Shown here: positions 17,455 to 25,269 of the stretch, in pieces
Layout of the letters: every line of letters starts with the position of its first letter
Position numbering within the stretch: position 1 is the stretch's first letter
Assembly: GCA_041913905.1 (NCBI GenBank)
Contig: JAYSEK010000001.1
Location: 124,001-188,000 of the forward strand
DNA: 64,000 bases
Source of the DNA: Roseateles_B sp041913905
GTDB lineage: Bacteria; Pseudomonadota; Gammaproteobacteria; Burkholderiales; Burkholderiaceae_C
Reading direction: 5' to 3'
Program-made: the position numbers and the translations under genes
Notes under the pieces: generated by a model
Told to the model about the DNA's origin: nothing
The model's input: only the letters and a program-made list of their open reading frames with translations
Database searches by the model: none

Positions 17455-18975
17455 TTGCCGTACGCCTTGCGAATTCCCGTCCTGCTGACCCTGCTGGCCC
17501 TGTCGATCAACGCCGGAGCCCAGGCAAACCCTGCGCCGCCCCAGGCTCAGCCCTTCAAGGCCAGCGCGCCCCTGGCCATGGAGCTGCACAACGCCCGCTG
17601 GTTCGACGGCCAGGGCTTCCAGAAGGGCACGCTCTACGTCGTCGACGGCAAATTCACCAAGGCCCGCCCCAAGCGCATCCACCGCCGCCTCGAACTGCGC
17701 GAGCAATACCTGGTGCCGCCCCTGGCCGAGGCCAACAACCACAACCTGCAAAGCGCCTGGGGCGTGCAGACCTTCGGCCAGCGCTACCTGCAGGACGGCG
17801 TGTTCTACGCCGCCATGCAGTGCGGCGACCCGGACAGCATCGCCACGGCCCGCCCCCTGCTGAACCAGCCGGACAGCGTGGACGTCAGCTTCACCACCGC
17901 CTGCATCACCAGCTCCGACGGCCACCCGCTGGCGCCGCTGCTGGCCCAGCCGGTGGCCGAGGGCCAGCCACCGCGCCAGGTCAGCGATTTCGCGGACAAG
18001 CAGCTGCTGCTGGTCGACACCCCCGAGCAGGCCCAGCAGAAGTGGCCGCTGGTGGCGCCGCGCAAGACGGACTGGCTCAAGATCATCCTGGCCTACAGCG
18101 ACCGCCCCGAGCTGCACGGCAATCCCGCCGCCCTGGGCCGCCTGGGACTGAGTCCCGACACCGCCACGGCGCTCGTGCGATTGGCGCACAAAGACAAGCT
18201 CCCGGTCAGCGCCCATGTGGAGACCGCGGCCGATTTCAGGGCCGCGCTCGAGGCCGGCGTGGACCAGATCGGCCATGTGCCCGGCTATTTCGCCGGGTTC
18301 GACGAGGGCCCGGAGCGCTTCCGCCTGGATGAAGCGAGCGCCGCTCGTGCCGCCGCGCAGAAGACCCAGGTGCTGACCGCCACGGTGGCGAACACGCTGT
18401 TCCCGATGAGCGACGAGCAGCGCCTGGCCCAGCGCGAGGTGCTGGCCTACAACCTGCGCCTGCTCAAGACGGCCGGCGCACCGCTGCTGCTGGGCTCGGA
18501 CAATTTCCCGGGCACGTCGCTGGCCGAGGTCCATCACCTGGCGGGCCTGGGCGTCTTCAGCGCGGCCGAGCTGCTGAAGATGGCCAGCATCAGCACGCCG
18601 CGCGCCCTCTTCCCCAAGCGCCGGCTGGCCTGCTTCGACGAAGGCTGCGAGGCCAGCTTCCTGGTGCTGGTCGCCAATCCGCTGGAGGATCTGCACACGC
18701 TGGACAAACCGCTGATGCGCGTCAAGCAAGGGCGGCTTCTGACCCAGCTGGACAGCGTGGCCGAGGCCAGCGACGCCAGCACCGAAGCCACGGCCGTCGC
18801 GGCAGCCAAGGCGGCCAAGACCGGCAAGGGCAAGAAGGGCGGCACGACCAAGGCAGCAGGCAAGAGCAGCAGCAAGACCGCTGCGCCCCTGCGCAAGACC
18901 AGCGCCAGCACGGCGCCCGGCAAGTCCGCGCGCGGCGCCATGAGCGCTCGCGCGGGGGCGGCAAAGCGCCGCTAG
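17455..18975 (+). CDS. Exported amidohydrolase-family protein with Lys/Ala-rich tail
   Basis: A 506-residue protein starting at TTG (17455), with TGAGGG about 9 bases upstream and an N-terminal signal peptide (LLTLLALSINAGAQA). The body resembles imidazolonepropionase-like amidohydrolases: SAHVETA, IGHVPGY and GSDNFPGT match conserved metal and catalytic positions. The first metal motif, HxH in most of the superfamily, reads AEANNHN (91-97), so one expected His is Asn. Residues 442-506 form a Lys/Ala/Ser/Thr-rich tail like histone H1 or AlgP, with no acidic residues after the first few positions. The substrate is unknown, and activity is doubtful if the His is truly missing. Confidence 0.78.
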   Translation: MPYALRIPVLLTLLALSINAGAQANPAPPQAQPFKASAPLAMELHNARWFDGQGFQKGTLYVVDGKFTKARPKRIHRRLELREQYLVPPLAEANNHNLQSAWGVQTFGQRYLQDGVFYAAMQCGDPDSIATARPLLNQPDSVDVSFTTACITSSDGHPLAPLLAQPVAEGQPPRQVSDFADKQLLLVDTPEQAQQKWPLVAPRKTDWLKIILAYSDRPELHGNPAALGRLGLSPDTATALVRLAHKDKLPVSAHVETAADFRAALEAGVDQIGHVPGYFAGFDEGPERFRLDEASAARAAAQKTQVLTATVANTLFPMSDEQRLAQREVLAYNLRLLKTAGAPLLLGSDNFPGTSLAEVHHLAGLGVFSAAELLKMASISTPRALFPKRRLACFDEGCEASFLVLVANPLEDLHTLDKPLMRVKQGRLLTQLDSVAEASDASTEATAVAAAKAAKTGKGKKGGTTKAAGKSSSKTAAPLRKTSASTAPGKSARGAMSARAGAAKRR

Positions 18976-19123
18976 GACGGGCAGCCATATCCCCCATGCC
19001 CTCGCCGCTGACGCCGCCGGTGTCTGCCTGTGCCCCTGGTCGGACAGCGGCCGCCTGCGCTGCGCTGGCAAGTTGGGCGCTGACAAGGCATGATCGCGCT
19101 CGCACTGCTGCAGGATCCCCTCC

Positions 19124-19918
19124 ATGATCGTCATCATCACCGGCGCCTCCGACGGCATCGGCGCAGAACTGGCCCGGCAGTGGGCGGCACGGCATGGCAC
19201 CGGCCTGCGCCTGGTGCTCAACGGCCGTCAACTGGCCAAGCTCCAGGCCGTGGCCGCCCATTGCGAGGCGCTGGGCGCCACCGTGCTGGTGCATGCGGCC
19301 GACCTGTCCGAGCAGACGGCCTGCCAGGGCCTGATCCGGGCGGCCACCGAGGCCTTCGGTGGCGTGGACGTGCTGGTCAACAACGCTGGCATGTCGGCCC
19401 ATGCGCTGCTGGAGGAGGTCCAGGACCTGGACTGGTATGAACAGCTGATGCGCATCAACCACTGGAGCGCGGTCTGGTGCAGCCATGCCGCCCTGCCCTG
19501 GCTCAAGGCCAGCCAGGGCCGGCTGGTCGCGGTGTCCAGCCTGGCCGGCCTGGTGGGCGTGCCGGGGCGCACGGCCTACAGCGCCACCAAGTTCGCGATG
19601 ACCGGCTTCTTCGAGGCCCTGCGCGTGGAGTTGCGGCCAGCCGGCGTGTCCGTCACCATCGCCTATCCGGGCGTGGTCAGCACCGAGATCCGCCGCCGCG
19701 GCTTCGGCGCCAACGGCCAGCCCGCCGGGCGCAGCGGCCTGGACGAGCGCGGCGCGATGAGCGTGGAGACCTGCGCACGGCTGATCCTGGACGGCACGCT
19801 GCAGCGCCAGCGGGACATCGTGATGAGCGCGAAGGGCCGGCTCGGTCGCTGGCTGAAGCTGATCGCCCCTGCCGTCGTGGACCGCCTGGCCCTCAAGGCC
19901 CTGAGCCGGCAGCACTGA
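19124..19918 (+). CDS. Short-chain dehydrogenase/reductase
   Basis: This 264-residue classical SDR has the cofactor loop TGASDGIG (6-13), the NNAG motif (about 86-89), a catalytic Ser in AVSSLAG and the YSATK active site (YxxxK at about 151-155). It resembles the DltE/YdfG-like branch that reduces keto groups on lipids or sugars; the substrate is unknown. The gene is followed after 12 bases by a methyltransferase gene on the same strand. Upstream 148 bases separate it from the amidohydrolase gene, and I see no clear promoter there. Confidence 0.87.
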   Translation: MIVIITGASDGIGAELARQWAARHGTGLRLVLNGRQLAKLQAVAAHCEALGATVLVHAADLSEQTACQGLIRAATEAFGGVDVLVNNAGMSAHALLEEVQDLDWYEQLMRINHWSAVWCSHAALPWLKASQGRLVAVSSLAGLVGVPGRTAYSATKFAMTGFFEALRVELRPAGVSVTIAYPGVVSTEIRRRGFGANGQPAGRSGLDERGAMSVETCARLILDGTLQRQRDIVMSAKGRLGRWLKLIAPAVVDRLALKALSRQH

Positions 19919-19930
19919 GGCGCGCCTCGC

Positions 19931-20521
19931 ATGCAAGACCTGACCCCGTCCGCCGCGCCAGGCCTGCCGACGGCCGCCCCCTCGCCCTGGCTGCTGCGCT
20001 GGCAGCGGCACTTCACCGCTGGGCAGACGGCCCTGGACCTGGCCTGCGGCAGCGGCCGCCATGTGCGCTGGCTGCGCGAGCGAGGCCTGCAGGTCTGCGC
20101 CGTGGACCGCAACGCCCAGGCCCTGGCCGGCCTTGCGGACTGCGGCGCCGAGCTGATCGAGGCCGACCTGGAAGGCGCCCCCTGGCCGCTGGGCACGCGG
20201 CGCTTCGACCTGGTACTGGTGACGAACTACCTGTGGCGCCCGCTGCTGCCGCGCATCGTCGAGGCCGTCGCGCCGGGCGGCTGGCTGCTCTATGAGACCT
20301 TTGCCGACGGGCAGCAGCTACTGGGCCGGCCCGCGCGCCCGGAGTTCCTGCTGCACCACGGCGAGCTGCTTCAGGCGGCCGGGGATCTGCGCATCGTGGC
20401 CTACGAAGACGGCTTCGTCGATGGCGATGCGCAAGGCGTCAACCCCGCGCAGATCCAGCGCGTTGCCGCCGTTCGCGAGCGAACGCCGGGCGACCTGCAG
20501 GCCCGCTATCACCTATCTTGA
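19931..20521 (+). CDS. Class I SAM-dependent methyltransferase
   Basis: A 196-residue methyltransferase with the SAM-binding motif I ALDLACGSGRHVRWL (about 34-48), an acidic residue ending strand 2 (CAVDRN) and motif IV FDLVLVTNYL. It resembles TehB-type small methyltransferases. The first residues MQDLTP are encoded by a reverse copy of the dispersed 14-mer (19933-19946), which begins on the last base of the ATG, so the repeat has supplied the N-terminus. It is likely co-transcribed with the SDR gene 12 bases upstream. The target is unknown. Confidence 0.82.
   Translation: MQDLTPSAAPGLPTAAPSPWLLRWQRHFTAGQTALDLACGSGRHVRWLRERGLQVCAVDRNAQALAGLADCGAELIEADLEGAPWPLGTRRFDLVLVTNYLWRPLLPRIVEAVAPGGWLLYETFADGQQLLGRPARPEFLLHHGELLQAAGDLRIVAYEDGFVDGDAQGVNPAQIQRVAAVRERTPGDLQARYHLS
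19933..19946 (-). repeat. Dispersed 14-mer, copy 5 (start of the methyltransferase gene)
   Basis: Exact reverse copy starting on the last base of the ATG; it encodes QDLTP right after the start Met. Confidence 0.85.
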
Positions 20522-20592
20522 GACGCTGAACGCCCGCTTTGGTCAGACCTCTCTGGCGCTTCAGTAGAATCAGCTGATTACGAGGAACCCTC

Positions 20593-21474
20593 ATGAAACC
20601 GATTCTTGGCAGCATCGTGGCCCTGGTGACCCCGATGCAGGAAGACGGCAGCGTCGACTATGACGCCCTGCGCCGCCTGATCGACTGGCATATCGCCGAA
20701 GGCACGGACTGCATCGGCGTGGTCGGCACCACGGGCGAGTCGCCCACGGTCACCGTCGAAGAGCATTGCGAGATCATCCGCGTGGCCGTCGAGCATGCGG
20801 CCAAGCGCGTGCCCATCATGGCCGGCACCGGCGCCAACAGCACGGCCGAGGCCATCAATCTCAGCCGCTACGCCAAGTCGGTGGGCGCCGACTGCACGCT
20901 GTCGGTCGTGCCCTACTACAACAAGCCCTCTCAGGAAGGCATCTACCAGCACTACAAGGCGATCGCCGAGGCCGTGGACATCCCCATGATGCTCTACAAC
21001 GTGCCCGGCCGCACCGTGGCTGATATGAGCGCGGACACCGCCCTGCGCTGCGCCAGCCTGCCCGGCGTCTTCGGCGTCAAGGAGGCGACGGGCAATATCG
21101 AGCGCGCCGCCTACCTGATCAAGAACGCCCCCAAGGGCTTCCACATCTACTCGGGTGACGACGGCACCGCCATCGCCCTGATGCTGCTGGGCGGCCATGG
21201 CAATGTCAGCGTCACGGCCAACGTCGCGCCGCGCGCCATGCACCAGCTGTGCAAGGCCGCACTGGCCGGAGACGTGAAGGAAGCCACCCGCATCCACTTC
21301 CAGCTGCTGAATCTGCACAAGCAGCTGTTCTGCGAGCCCAGCCCGGCCCCGACCAAATGGGCGCTGGAGCGCCTGGGCCGCTGCAAGGCCGCTCTGCGCC
21401 TGCCCATCACGCCGCTGACCGCGGCGGGTCAGGCCAGCGTCGAGCAGGCGCTGCGCGAAGGCGGCCTGCTCTGA
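20593..21474 (+). CDS. dapA: 4-hydroxy-tetrahydrodipicolinate synthase
   Basis: This 293-residue class I aldolase condenses pyruvate with aspartate semialdehyde in lysine and meso-diaminopimelate synthesis. The Schiff-base lysine is Lys163 in GVKEATGN; Tyr135 in YNVPGR and GTTGES (45-50) complete the active site. AGGAA lies 8 bases before the ATG. A TAGAAT hexamer at 20565-20570 could be its -10 element, but I see no convincing -35. It is followed by bamC, the same order as in E. coli. Confidence 0.97.
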   Translation: MKPILGSIVALVTPMQEDGSVDYDALRRLIDWHIAEGTDCIGVVGTTGESPTVTVEEHCEIIRVAVEHAAKRVPIMAGTGANSTAEAINLSRYAKSVGADCTLSVVPYYNKPSQEGIYQHYKAIAEAVDIPMMLYNVPGRTVADMSADTALRCASLPGVFGVKEATGNIERAAYLIKNAPKGFHIYSGDDGTAIALMLLGGHGNVSVTANVAPRAMHQLCKAALAGDVKEATRIHFQLLNLHKQLFCEPSPAPTKWALERLGRCKAALRLPITPLTAAGQASVEQALREGGLL

Positions 21475-21487
21475 TTTGAGGTGTGAA

Positions 21488-21512
21488 CCGCGGATTTGGT
21501 CCAAATCTGCGG
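21488..21512. promoter_or_regulatory. 25-base imperfect palindrome between dapA and bamC
   Basis: The 12-base arms CCGCGGATTTGG and CCAAATCTGCGG (one mismatch) flank a single T. It begins 14 bases after the dapA stop and ends 36 bases before the GTG I assign to bamC. It could fold as an RNA hairpin of nine to ten pairs in a dapA-bamC message, or bind a dimeric regulator. No U-tract follows, so it is not a standard terminator. Confidence 0.4.
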
Positions 21513-21548
21513 TACAACACCGCCCGTGTTCTCTTGGAGATGTCTAGC

Positions 21549-22709
21549 GTGACTCGTTCTCTTTCTGCCCCGACCCAGGGCCTGGCCCGCGGTCTTGTCC
21601 TGGTCTCGCTGACCTCGCTGACGGCCTGCAGTTCCATTGAAGGCATGATTGGCACCGACAAGGTCGACTATCGCAGCGGCGCCAAGCAGACGAGTGGCCT
21701 GGACGTGCCACCGGACCTGACCCAGCTGAGCCAGGAACGCCGCAACAGCGGCGGCGTGGTCACCGCATCCGAGCTGGCCAGCCAGAAGAGCGCGCCCCGC
21801 GCCAGCGCTTCCGCGGCGCCTGGCAACGTGGCCCTCAGCGCCGTCGGCGACATCCGCCTGGAACGCGTCAACGGCCAGCGCGTGCTGCGCAGCAGCCTGC
21901 CGCCCGAACAGCTGTGGCCGCAGATCCGCGGCTTCTGGACCGGCCTGGGCTTCGAGATCGCCAGCGAGCAGGCGGAAGTCGGCGTCATGGAAACCAGCTG
22001 GGCCGAGAACCGCGCCAAGCTGCCGCTGGACTTCATCCGCCGCACCATCGGCCAGGCGCTGGACAGCCTCTACTCCACGGGCGAGCGTGACAAGTACCGC
22101 ACCCGTGTCGAACGCGTCAACGGCGGCACCGAAATCGCGATCTACCACCGCGGCATGCAGGAGGTCTACACCAGCCAGCAGCGCGACCAGACCGTGTGGC
22201 AGCCCCGCCCGGCCGATCCCTCGCTGGAAGGCGAGATGCTGTCCCGCCTGATGCTCAAGCTGGGCGGCCGTGAGGCCGATGCCAAGGAAGCCCTGCAGGC
22301 CAGCGCCAGCAGCGCCAACACCGGCGCCACCAAGCTGGCCGTGGAACCCGCCAACCGCAACCTGGCTGACGTGCCGACCAGCCTGACGGTGAACGAGGAC
22401 TTCGACCGAGCCTGGCGCCGCGTGGGCCAATCGCTGGATCGCCACGGTTTCACCGTCGAGGACCGCGACCGCAAGCTGGGCCTGTTCTTCCTGCGCTATG
22501 CCGACCCCAACTTCGTTGGCAAGGAAGAGCCCAACTTCTTCGCCAAGCTGTTCGGCTTCGGCAAGACGGTCACGGCCAACCGCTACCGTGTGCTGGTCAA
22601 GAGCGAAGGCAGCAAGACCGTCGTGAGCGTCACCGACAGCCAGGGGGTGCAGCAGACCGATGACAACGCCAAGCGCATCCTCTCGCTGCTGCAGGAAGAC
22701 CTGCGCTGA
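21549..22709 (+). CDS. bamC: Outer membrane protein assembly factor BamC
   Basis: A lipoprotein of about 386 residues whose signal peptide ends in SLTACSS, with Cys as the lipid site. The body has two helix-grip domains (about 75-190 and 250-385) typical of BamC/NlpB, preceded by an extended segment (VDYRSGAKQTSGLDVPPDL) that in E. coli binds BamD. GGAG at 21536-21539 is 9 bases before the GTG at 21549 but touches the ATG at 21540, so I prefer the GTG; the frame also extends to 21483. It acts in the BAM complex at the outer membrane. A strong terminator follows at 22742. Confidence 0.92.
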   Translation: MTRSLSAPTQGLARGLVLVSLTSLTACSSIEGMIGTDKVDYRSGAKQTSGLDVPPDLTQLSQERRNSGGVVTASELASQKSAPRASASAAPGNVALSAVGDIRLERVNGQRVLRSSLPPEQLWPQIRGFWTGLGFEIASEQAEVGVMETSWAENRAKLPLDFIRRTIGQALDSLYSTGERDKYRTRVERVNGGTEIAIYHRGMQEVYTSQQRDQTVWQPRPADPSLEGEMLSRLMLKLGGREADAKEALQASASSANTGATKLAVEPANRNLADVPTSLTVNEDFDRAWRRVGQSLDRHGFTVEDRDRKLGLFFLRYADPNFVGKEEPNFFAKLFGFGKTVTANRYRVLVKSEGSKTVVSVTDSQGVQQTDDNAKRILSLLQEDLR

Positions 22710-22741
22710 AAGCGGCGGGGCCCGCCCCGCTTGCCTCATGC

Positions 22742-22779
22742 AAAAAGCCCCTGGGCCGCTCGGCCGCAGGGGCTTTTTT
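22742..22779 (+). terminator. Intrinsic terminator after bamC
   Basis: The arms AAAAAGCCCCTG and CAGGGGCTTTTT pair perfectly around a 13-base loop, with a run of six T ending at 22779. It lies 32 bases after the bamC stop and would end the dapA-bamC transcript. The A-run also allows some function on the opposite strand. Confidence 0.9.
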
Positions 22780-22783
22780 CCAT

Positions 22784-22797
22784 GGGTCAGGTCTTGC
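22784..22797 (+). repeat. Dispersed 14-mer, copy 6 (after the bamC terminator)
   Basis: Exact copy lying between the terminator and a 13-bp tandem repeat. Confidence 0.85.
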
Positions 22798-22800
22798 CCG

Positions 22801-22889
22801 GCGGAAGCCTCGTGGAAGCGCCTCGTGGAAGCGCTTTGTGGAAGCACCTTGTGGAAGCGTCTTGTGACTGCGCCTCGTGAATGCAACAG
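22801..22889. repeat. 13-bp tandem repeat, about seven units
   Basis: Successive units follow the pattern GTGGAAGCGCCTC: 22801-22811 (shortened), 22812, 22825, 22838, 22851, 22864 and 22877, each 13 bases. The middle four differ at one to three bases; the last two are more degraded (GTGACTGC, GTGAATGC). It lies between the bamC terminator and the terminator of the lipoprotein gene, right after a copy of the dispersed 14-mer. It shows no coding signal. Confidence 0.85.
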
Positions 22890-22893
22890 GCAA

Positions 22894-22930
22894 GAAAAAA
22901 CCGCCGGCCTTGCGGCACGGCGGTTCTTTC
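22894..22930 (-). terminator. Intrinsic terminator of the small lipoprotein gene
   Basis: Read on the minus strand, GAACCGCCG and CGGCGGTTTTTTC form a GC-rich stem around an 11-base loop and end in six T. It lies 17 bases beyond the stop at 22947. Confidence 0.85.
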
Positions 22931-22946
22931 TGAACCGGGGATCCGA

Positions 22947-23150
22947 TTACTTGCTGGCAGCGGCCGAAGCAGCGTCAGCAGCAGCAGGAGCCGAAGCGTC
23001 CATAGCGGGAGCCGAAGCGGCTTCCGAAGCGGCAGGAGCCGGGGCAGCGGCGGGAGCCGGGGCAGCAGCAGGAGCCTCTTCAGCCTTCTTGCCGCAAGCG
23101 GTCAGGGCAGCAGCAGCCAGCAGGGAAGCCAACAGGATCGACTTATTCAT
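22947..23150 (-). CDS. Small Ala/Pro-rich lipoprotein
   Basis: A 67-residue protein with a lipoprotein signal ending LTAC (Cys19), then CGKKAEE and a tail almost wholly of Ala, Pro, Ser, Glu and Asp. No known domain is visible; such tails act as flexible periplasmic spacers. I chose the ATG at 23150 because GAGGA lies 6 bases upstream on the minus strand. It has its own terminator and a candidate promoter at 23301-23330, so it is probably a single, possibly highly expressed, transcription unit. Similar short Ala-rich lipoproteins are common in Burkholderiales. Confidence 0.8.
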   Translation of the reverse strand: MNKSILLASLLAAAALTACGKKAEEAPAAAPAPAAAPAPAASEAASAPAMDASAPAAADAASAAASK

Positions 23151-23182
23151 ACTTGTCCTCAAGATCTATTAGACGAAGATTC

Positions 23183-23196
23183 AATTACCGGTAATT
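23183..23196. promoter_or_regulatory. Perfect 14-base palindrome upstream of the lipoprotein gene
   Basis: AATTACCGGTAATT is a perfect palindrome 32 bases before the lipoprotein ATG, flanked by TTC and GAAG arms. It may be an operator, or a stem in the leader if transcription begins at 23301-23330. Confidence 0.4.
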
Positions 23197-23300
23197 CTTC
23201 GAGCCGGCCCTGAAACGAATCCGTTCACACGAACCCGCCCATGATCAACTCAGCAGAACAAGACGTGGAAACCTCGAGCGCTTCCCTCGCCTAGCCAGAA

Positions 23301-23330
23301 ATTATAGCGTCAGCTTTTAGCGCTAGTTAA
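23301..23330 (-). promoter_or_regulatory. Candidate sigma-70 promoter for the lipoprotein gene
   Basis: On the minus strand a perfect -10 element TATAAT (23301-23306) lies 18 bases after TTAACT (23325-23330, four of six matches to TTGACA). Transcription would start near 23294, giving a leader of about 140 bases before the lipoprotein ATG. The hexamer overlaps the stop codon of the upstream gene. Confidence 0.5.
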
Positions 23331-23884
23331 AGCCCCAAAGTGCTGGCGGCAAAGGATTCTTCCGAACGTTGCGCGACCGCATCAAACCATTCAAGGGCGG
23401 CGCCATACGCACTCGCGTCCGTCTGGACGACGGCCCGCCCCTGCCGCGCATCGATCAGGCGCCACAGCTGTGGCGGCCGCCCCAATAGCAGGGCAGCGGG
23501 ACGGCGGTGGTCCACCGGCCCTTCGTCGGCAAGTTGGCGCGCCTCCACGACATGGGCGAAGAGCTGTCGCCATTGAACAAAGCGTGGATGCTGGCGCGTC
23601 ACCGGCTGGAAGTCCCGGGCCAGCAGGCGCAGGCGCCGGTGCGGCGCCGCCCATCGCCGCAGCGCCTCCAGCAGCTGCGGATTGGACAGCGGCCAGTGCT
23701 GGAAGTCGGCATCAAAGCAGCAGATCTGCGGCGCCTCCTCCCGGCAGGCCTGCAGAAGCTGCTCCAGCAAGGAGGCCTGCACGGCTGCGTGGCCTTCGAC
23801 CAGCACATCGGCCGCAGCGCCCGCCTCGCCCGGCCGGGTCAGGTCTTGCGGCGCATGGGAACGAGGATTCTCGGATGCATCCAT
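23327..23884 (-). CDS. Uncharacterised protein of 185 residues
   Basis: I do not recognise this protein with certainty. It starts at the ATG at 23884, with AGGAGG 8 bases upstream, 35 bases after the stop of roxA, so it is probably co-transcribed with it. It has no signal peptide or membrane segment. Recognisable patches are CCFDADFQHWPLSNPQLLEAL and RRLRLLARDFQPVTRQHPRF, which recur in short unannotated proteins of Burkholderiales and vaguely resemble phospholipase D-like folds. A reverse copy of the dispersed 14-mer (23836-23849) supplies PQDLTRP at residues 12-18. Function unknown. Confidence 0.7.
   Translation of the reverse strand: MDASENPRSHAPQDLTRPGEAGAAADVLVEGHAAVQASLLEQLLQACREEAPQICCFDADFQHWPLSNPQLLEALRRWAAPHRRLRLLARDFQPVTRQHPRFVQWRQLFAHVVEARQLADEGPVDHRRPAALLLGRPPQLWRLIDARQGRAVVQTDASAYGAALEWFDAVAQRSEESFAASTLGL
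23836..23849 (+). repeat. Dispersed 14-mer, copy 7 (in the gene at 23327-23884)
   Basis: Exact copy, read QDLTR in the minus-strand host gene. Confidence 0.85.
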
Positions 23885-23919
23885 GGCAAGTTCCTCCTGC
23901 AATGCGGCCCGGTGGGACT

Positions 23920-25056
23920 TCAGTCCGCAACCACGCCCGCGGACTGCAGCCAGCCATCTTCCGCCCACTGGTCCAGCAATTCGCGCGCACCGTCCGACAG
24001 CTGCGCCACCTCGCGCGGGCCGAGCTGACGCCGGTCGGCCAGCCGACGCATCAGTTTGGCATCCCGGCCGCCCGCGCGGTAGGACTCGCCGTTGATGAAG
24101 ACATGGGCCGCGTCGTACATCATGCGGCTGCGGCGGTCCAGAACCACGCCCGAGCCCGCAGGCACGACGTCGCCCATGTCGAAGAAGACCTTGGGCTTGG
24201 GCTCGGTCAAAGCCTCGCCCAGGGCACGCTCCAGGGCCAGGGGCTCGCGCAGGGCCCGCTCGCAGGCGTCGCGAGAGAAGTCCAGCAGCTGCTGCGGAAT
24301 CGCGCCCGGCGCCTCGGTGGCCGGCTGCCTGGGGTCGGCATACATCTTGTTGGCATAGGCCTGCGATTCATCGTCCATCAGGCGCTGCAGCAGTTCGCGG
24401 GCCAGCTCAGCACGCCAGGGTGTGCGGAAGCCCGCCGAGCAGGTCATGCATTCGCCGATGGCAACGCCGTCATGCGCCCAGCCCGGCGGCAGGTAAAGCA
24501 TGTCACCGGGCTCCAGAGTGAACTCCTGCTCGGGCTCGAAGTCCGCCAGCAGCTTGACCGGCACATCCGGACGCAAGGCGCCCGTCGTGGCATGCCCCTG
24601 CCGGCCGATGCGCCAATGGCGCTTGCCGTGGACCTGGATCAGGAACACATCGTAGGAATCGAAATGCGGACCGACGCCGCCGCCATCGGTGGCGTAGGAA
24701 ATCATCAGATCGTCCAGCCGCGCCTCGGGCACGAAGCGGAACTGCGCCAGCAGCTCGTGCGCGGCCTGCACATGCAGGTCCAGGCCTTGGACCAGCAGGG
24801 TCCAGCCGGGCTTGCTCCAGGGCGGCAGCTTGCTCACGGGGCCGTGCTTCAGTGCCCACTTGCCCTGGAACTGCGAGACCAGGCGCGATTCCACGTCCTC
24901 GCTGGCGGCCAGGGTGGCGAGTTCGCTGCGGCTGGCCGGCGGCTGGATGCCCGGCAGGGCCTGGCGCACCAGCAATGGCTTTTTCTGCCAATGGCGGCGC
25001 ATGAATTGTTCGGGGCTGAGGCCGCCCAACAGGGCGGCAGGCTTGGTGATGTCCAT
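23920..25056 (-). CDS. roxA: Ribosomal protein L16 arginine hydroxylase (JmjC/cupin)
   Basis: This 378-residue cupin belongs to the RoxA/YcfD ribosomal oxygenase family. Fe(II) ligands are visible as HFD (His131, Asp133) and His195 in PPGWAHDG, spaced as in E. coli YcfD; a winged-helix-like C-terminus follows. The enzyme uses 2-oxoglutarate and O2 to hydroxylate an Arg of ribosomal protein L16. I chose the ATG at 25056 (MDITKPAALLGG) because upstream codons do not match the family. The gene is divergent from the exporter operon at 25270. Confidence 0.9.
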   Translation of the reverse strand: MDITKPAALLGGLSPEQFMRRHWQKKPLLVRQALPGIQPPASRSELATLAASEDVESRLVSQFQGKWALKHGPVSKLPPWSKPGWTLLVQGLDLHVQAAHELLAQFRFVPEARLDDLMISYATDGGGVGPHFDSYDVFLIQVHGKRHWRIGRQGHATTGALRPDVPVKLLADFEPEQEFTLEPGDMLYLPPGWAHDGVAIGECMTCSAGFRTPWRAELARELLQRLMDDESQAYANKMYADPRQPATEAPGAIPQQLLDFSRDACERALREPLALERALGEALTEPKPKVFFDMGDVVPAGSGVVLDRRSRMMYDAAHVFINGESYRAGGRDAKLMRRLADRRQLGPREVAQLSDGARELLDQWAEDGWLQSAGVVAD

Positions 25057-25269
25057 CGAGAGAGCGGCAATTGGCGTGAATGGCGGGATTGTCGGCCAAT
25101 CCCGCGAGCGGAACGCAGGCACCGGCAGCTGTCTCGAAATCGGGACGCCATCACGGAGAAAGCGGGGGAAAACCGCAGAGAAAAGGCGGCGTTTGACCCT
25201 GCGCAAGCCCTGGCACGGTCCGTGCGTTGTTGAGCGGGTGTCTCACCCTCTCACGATGCCCGCCCCCCC

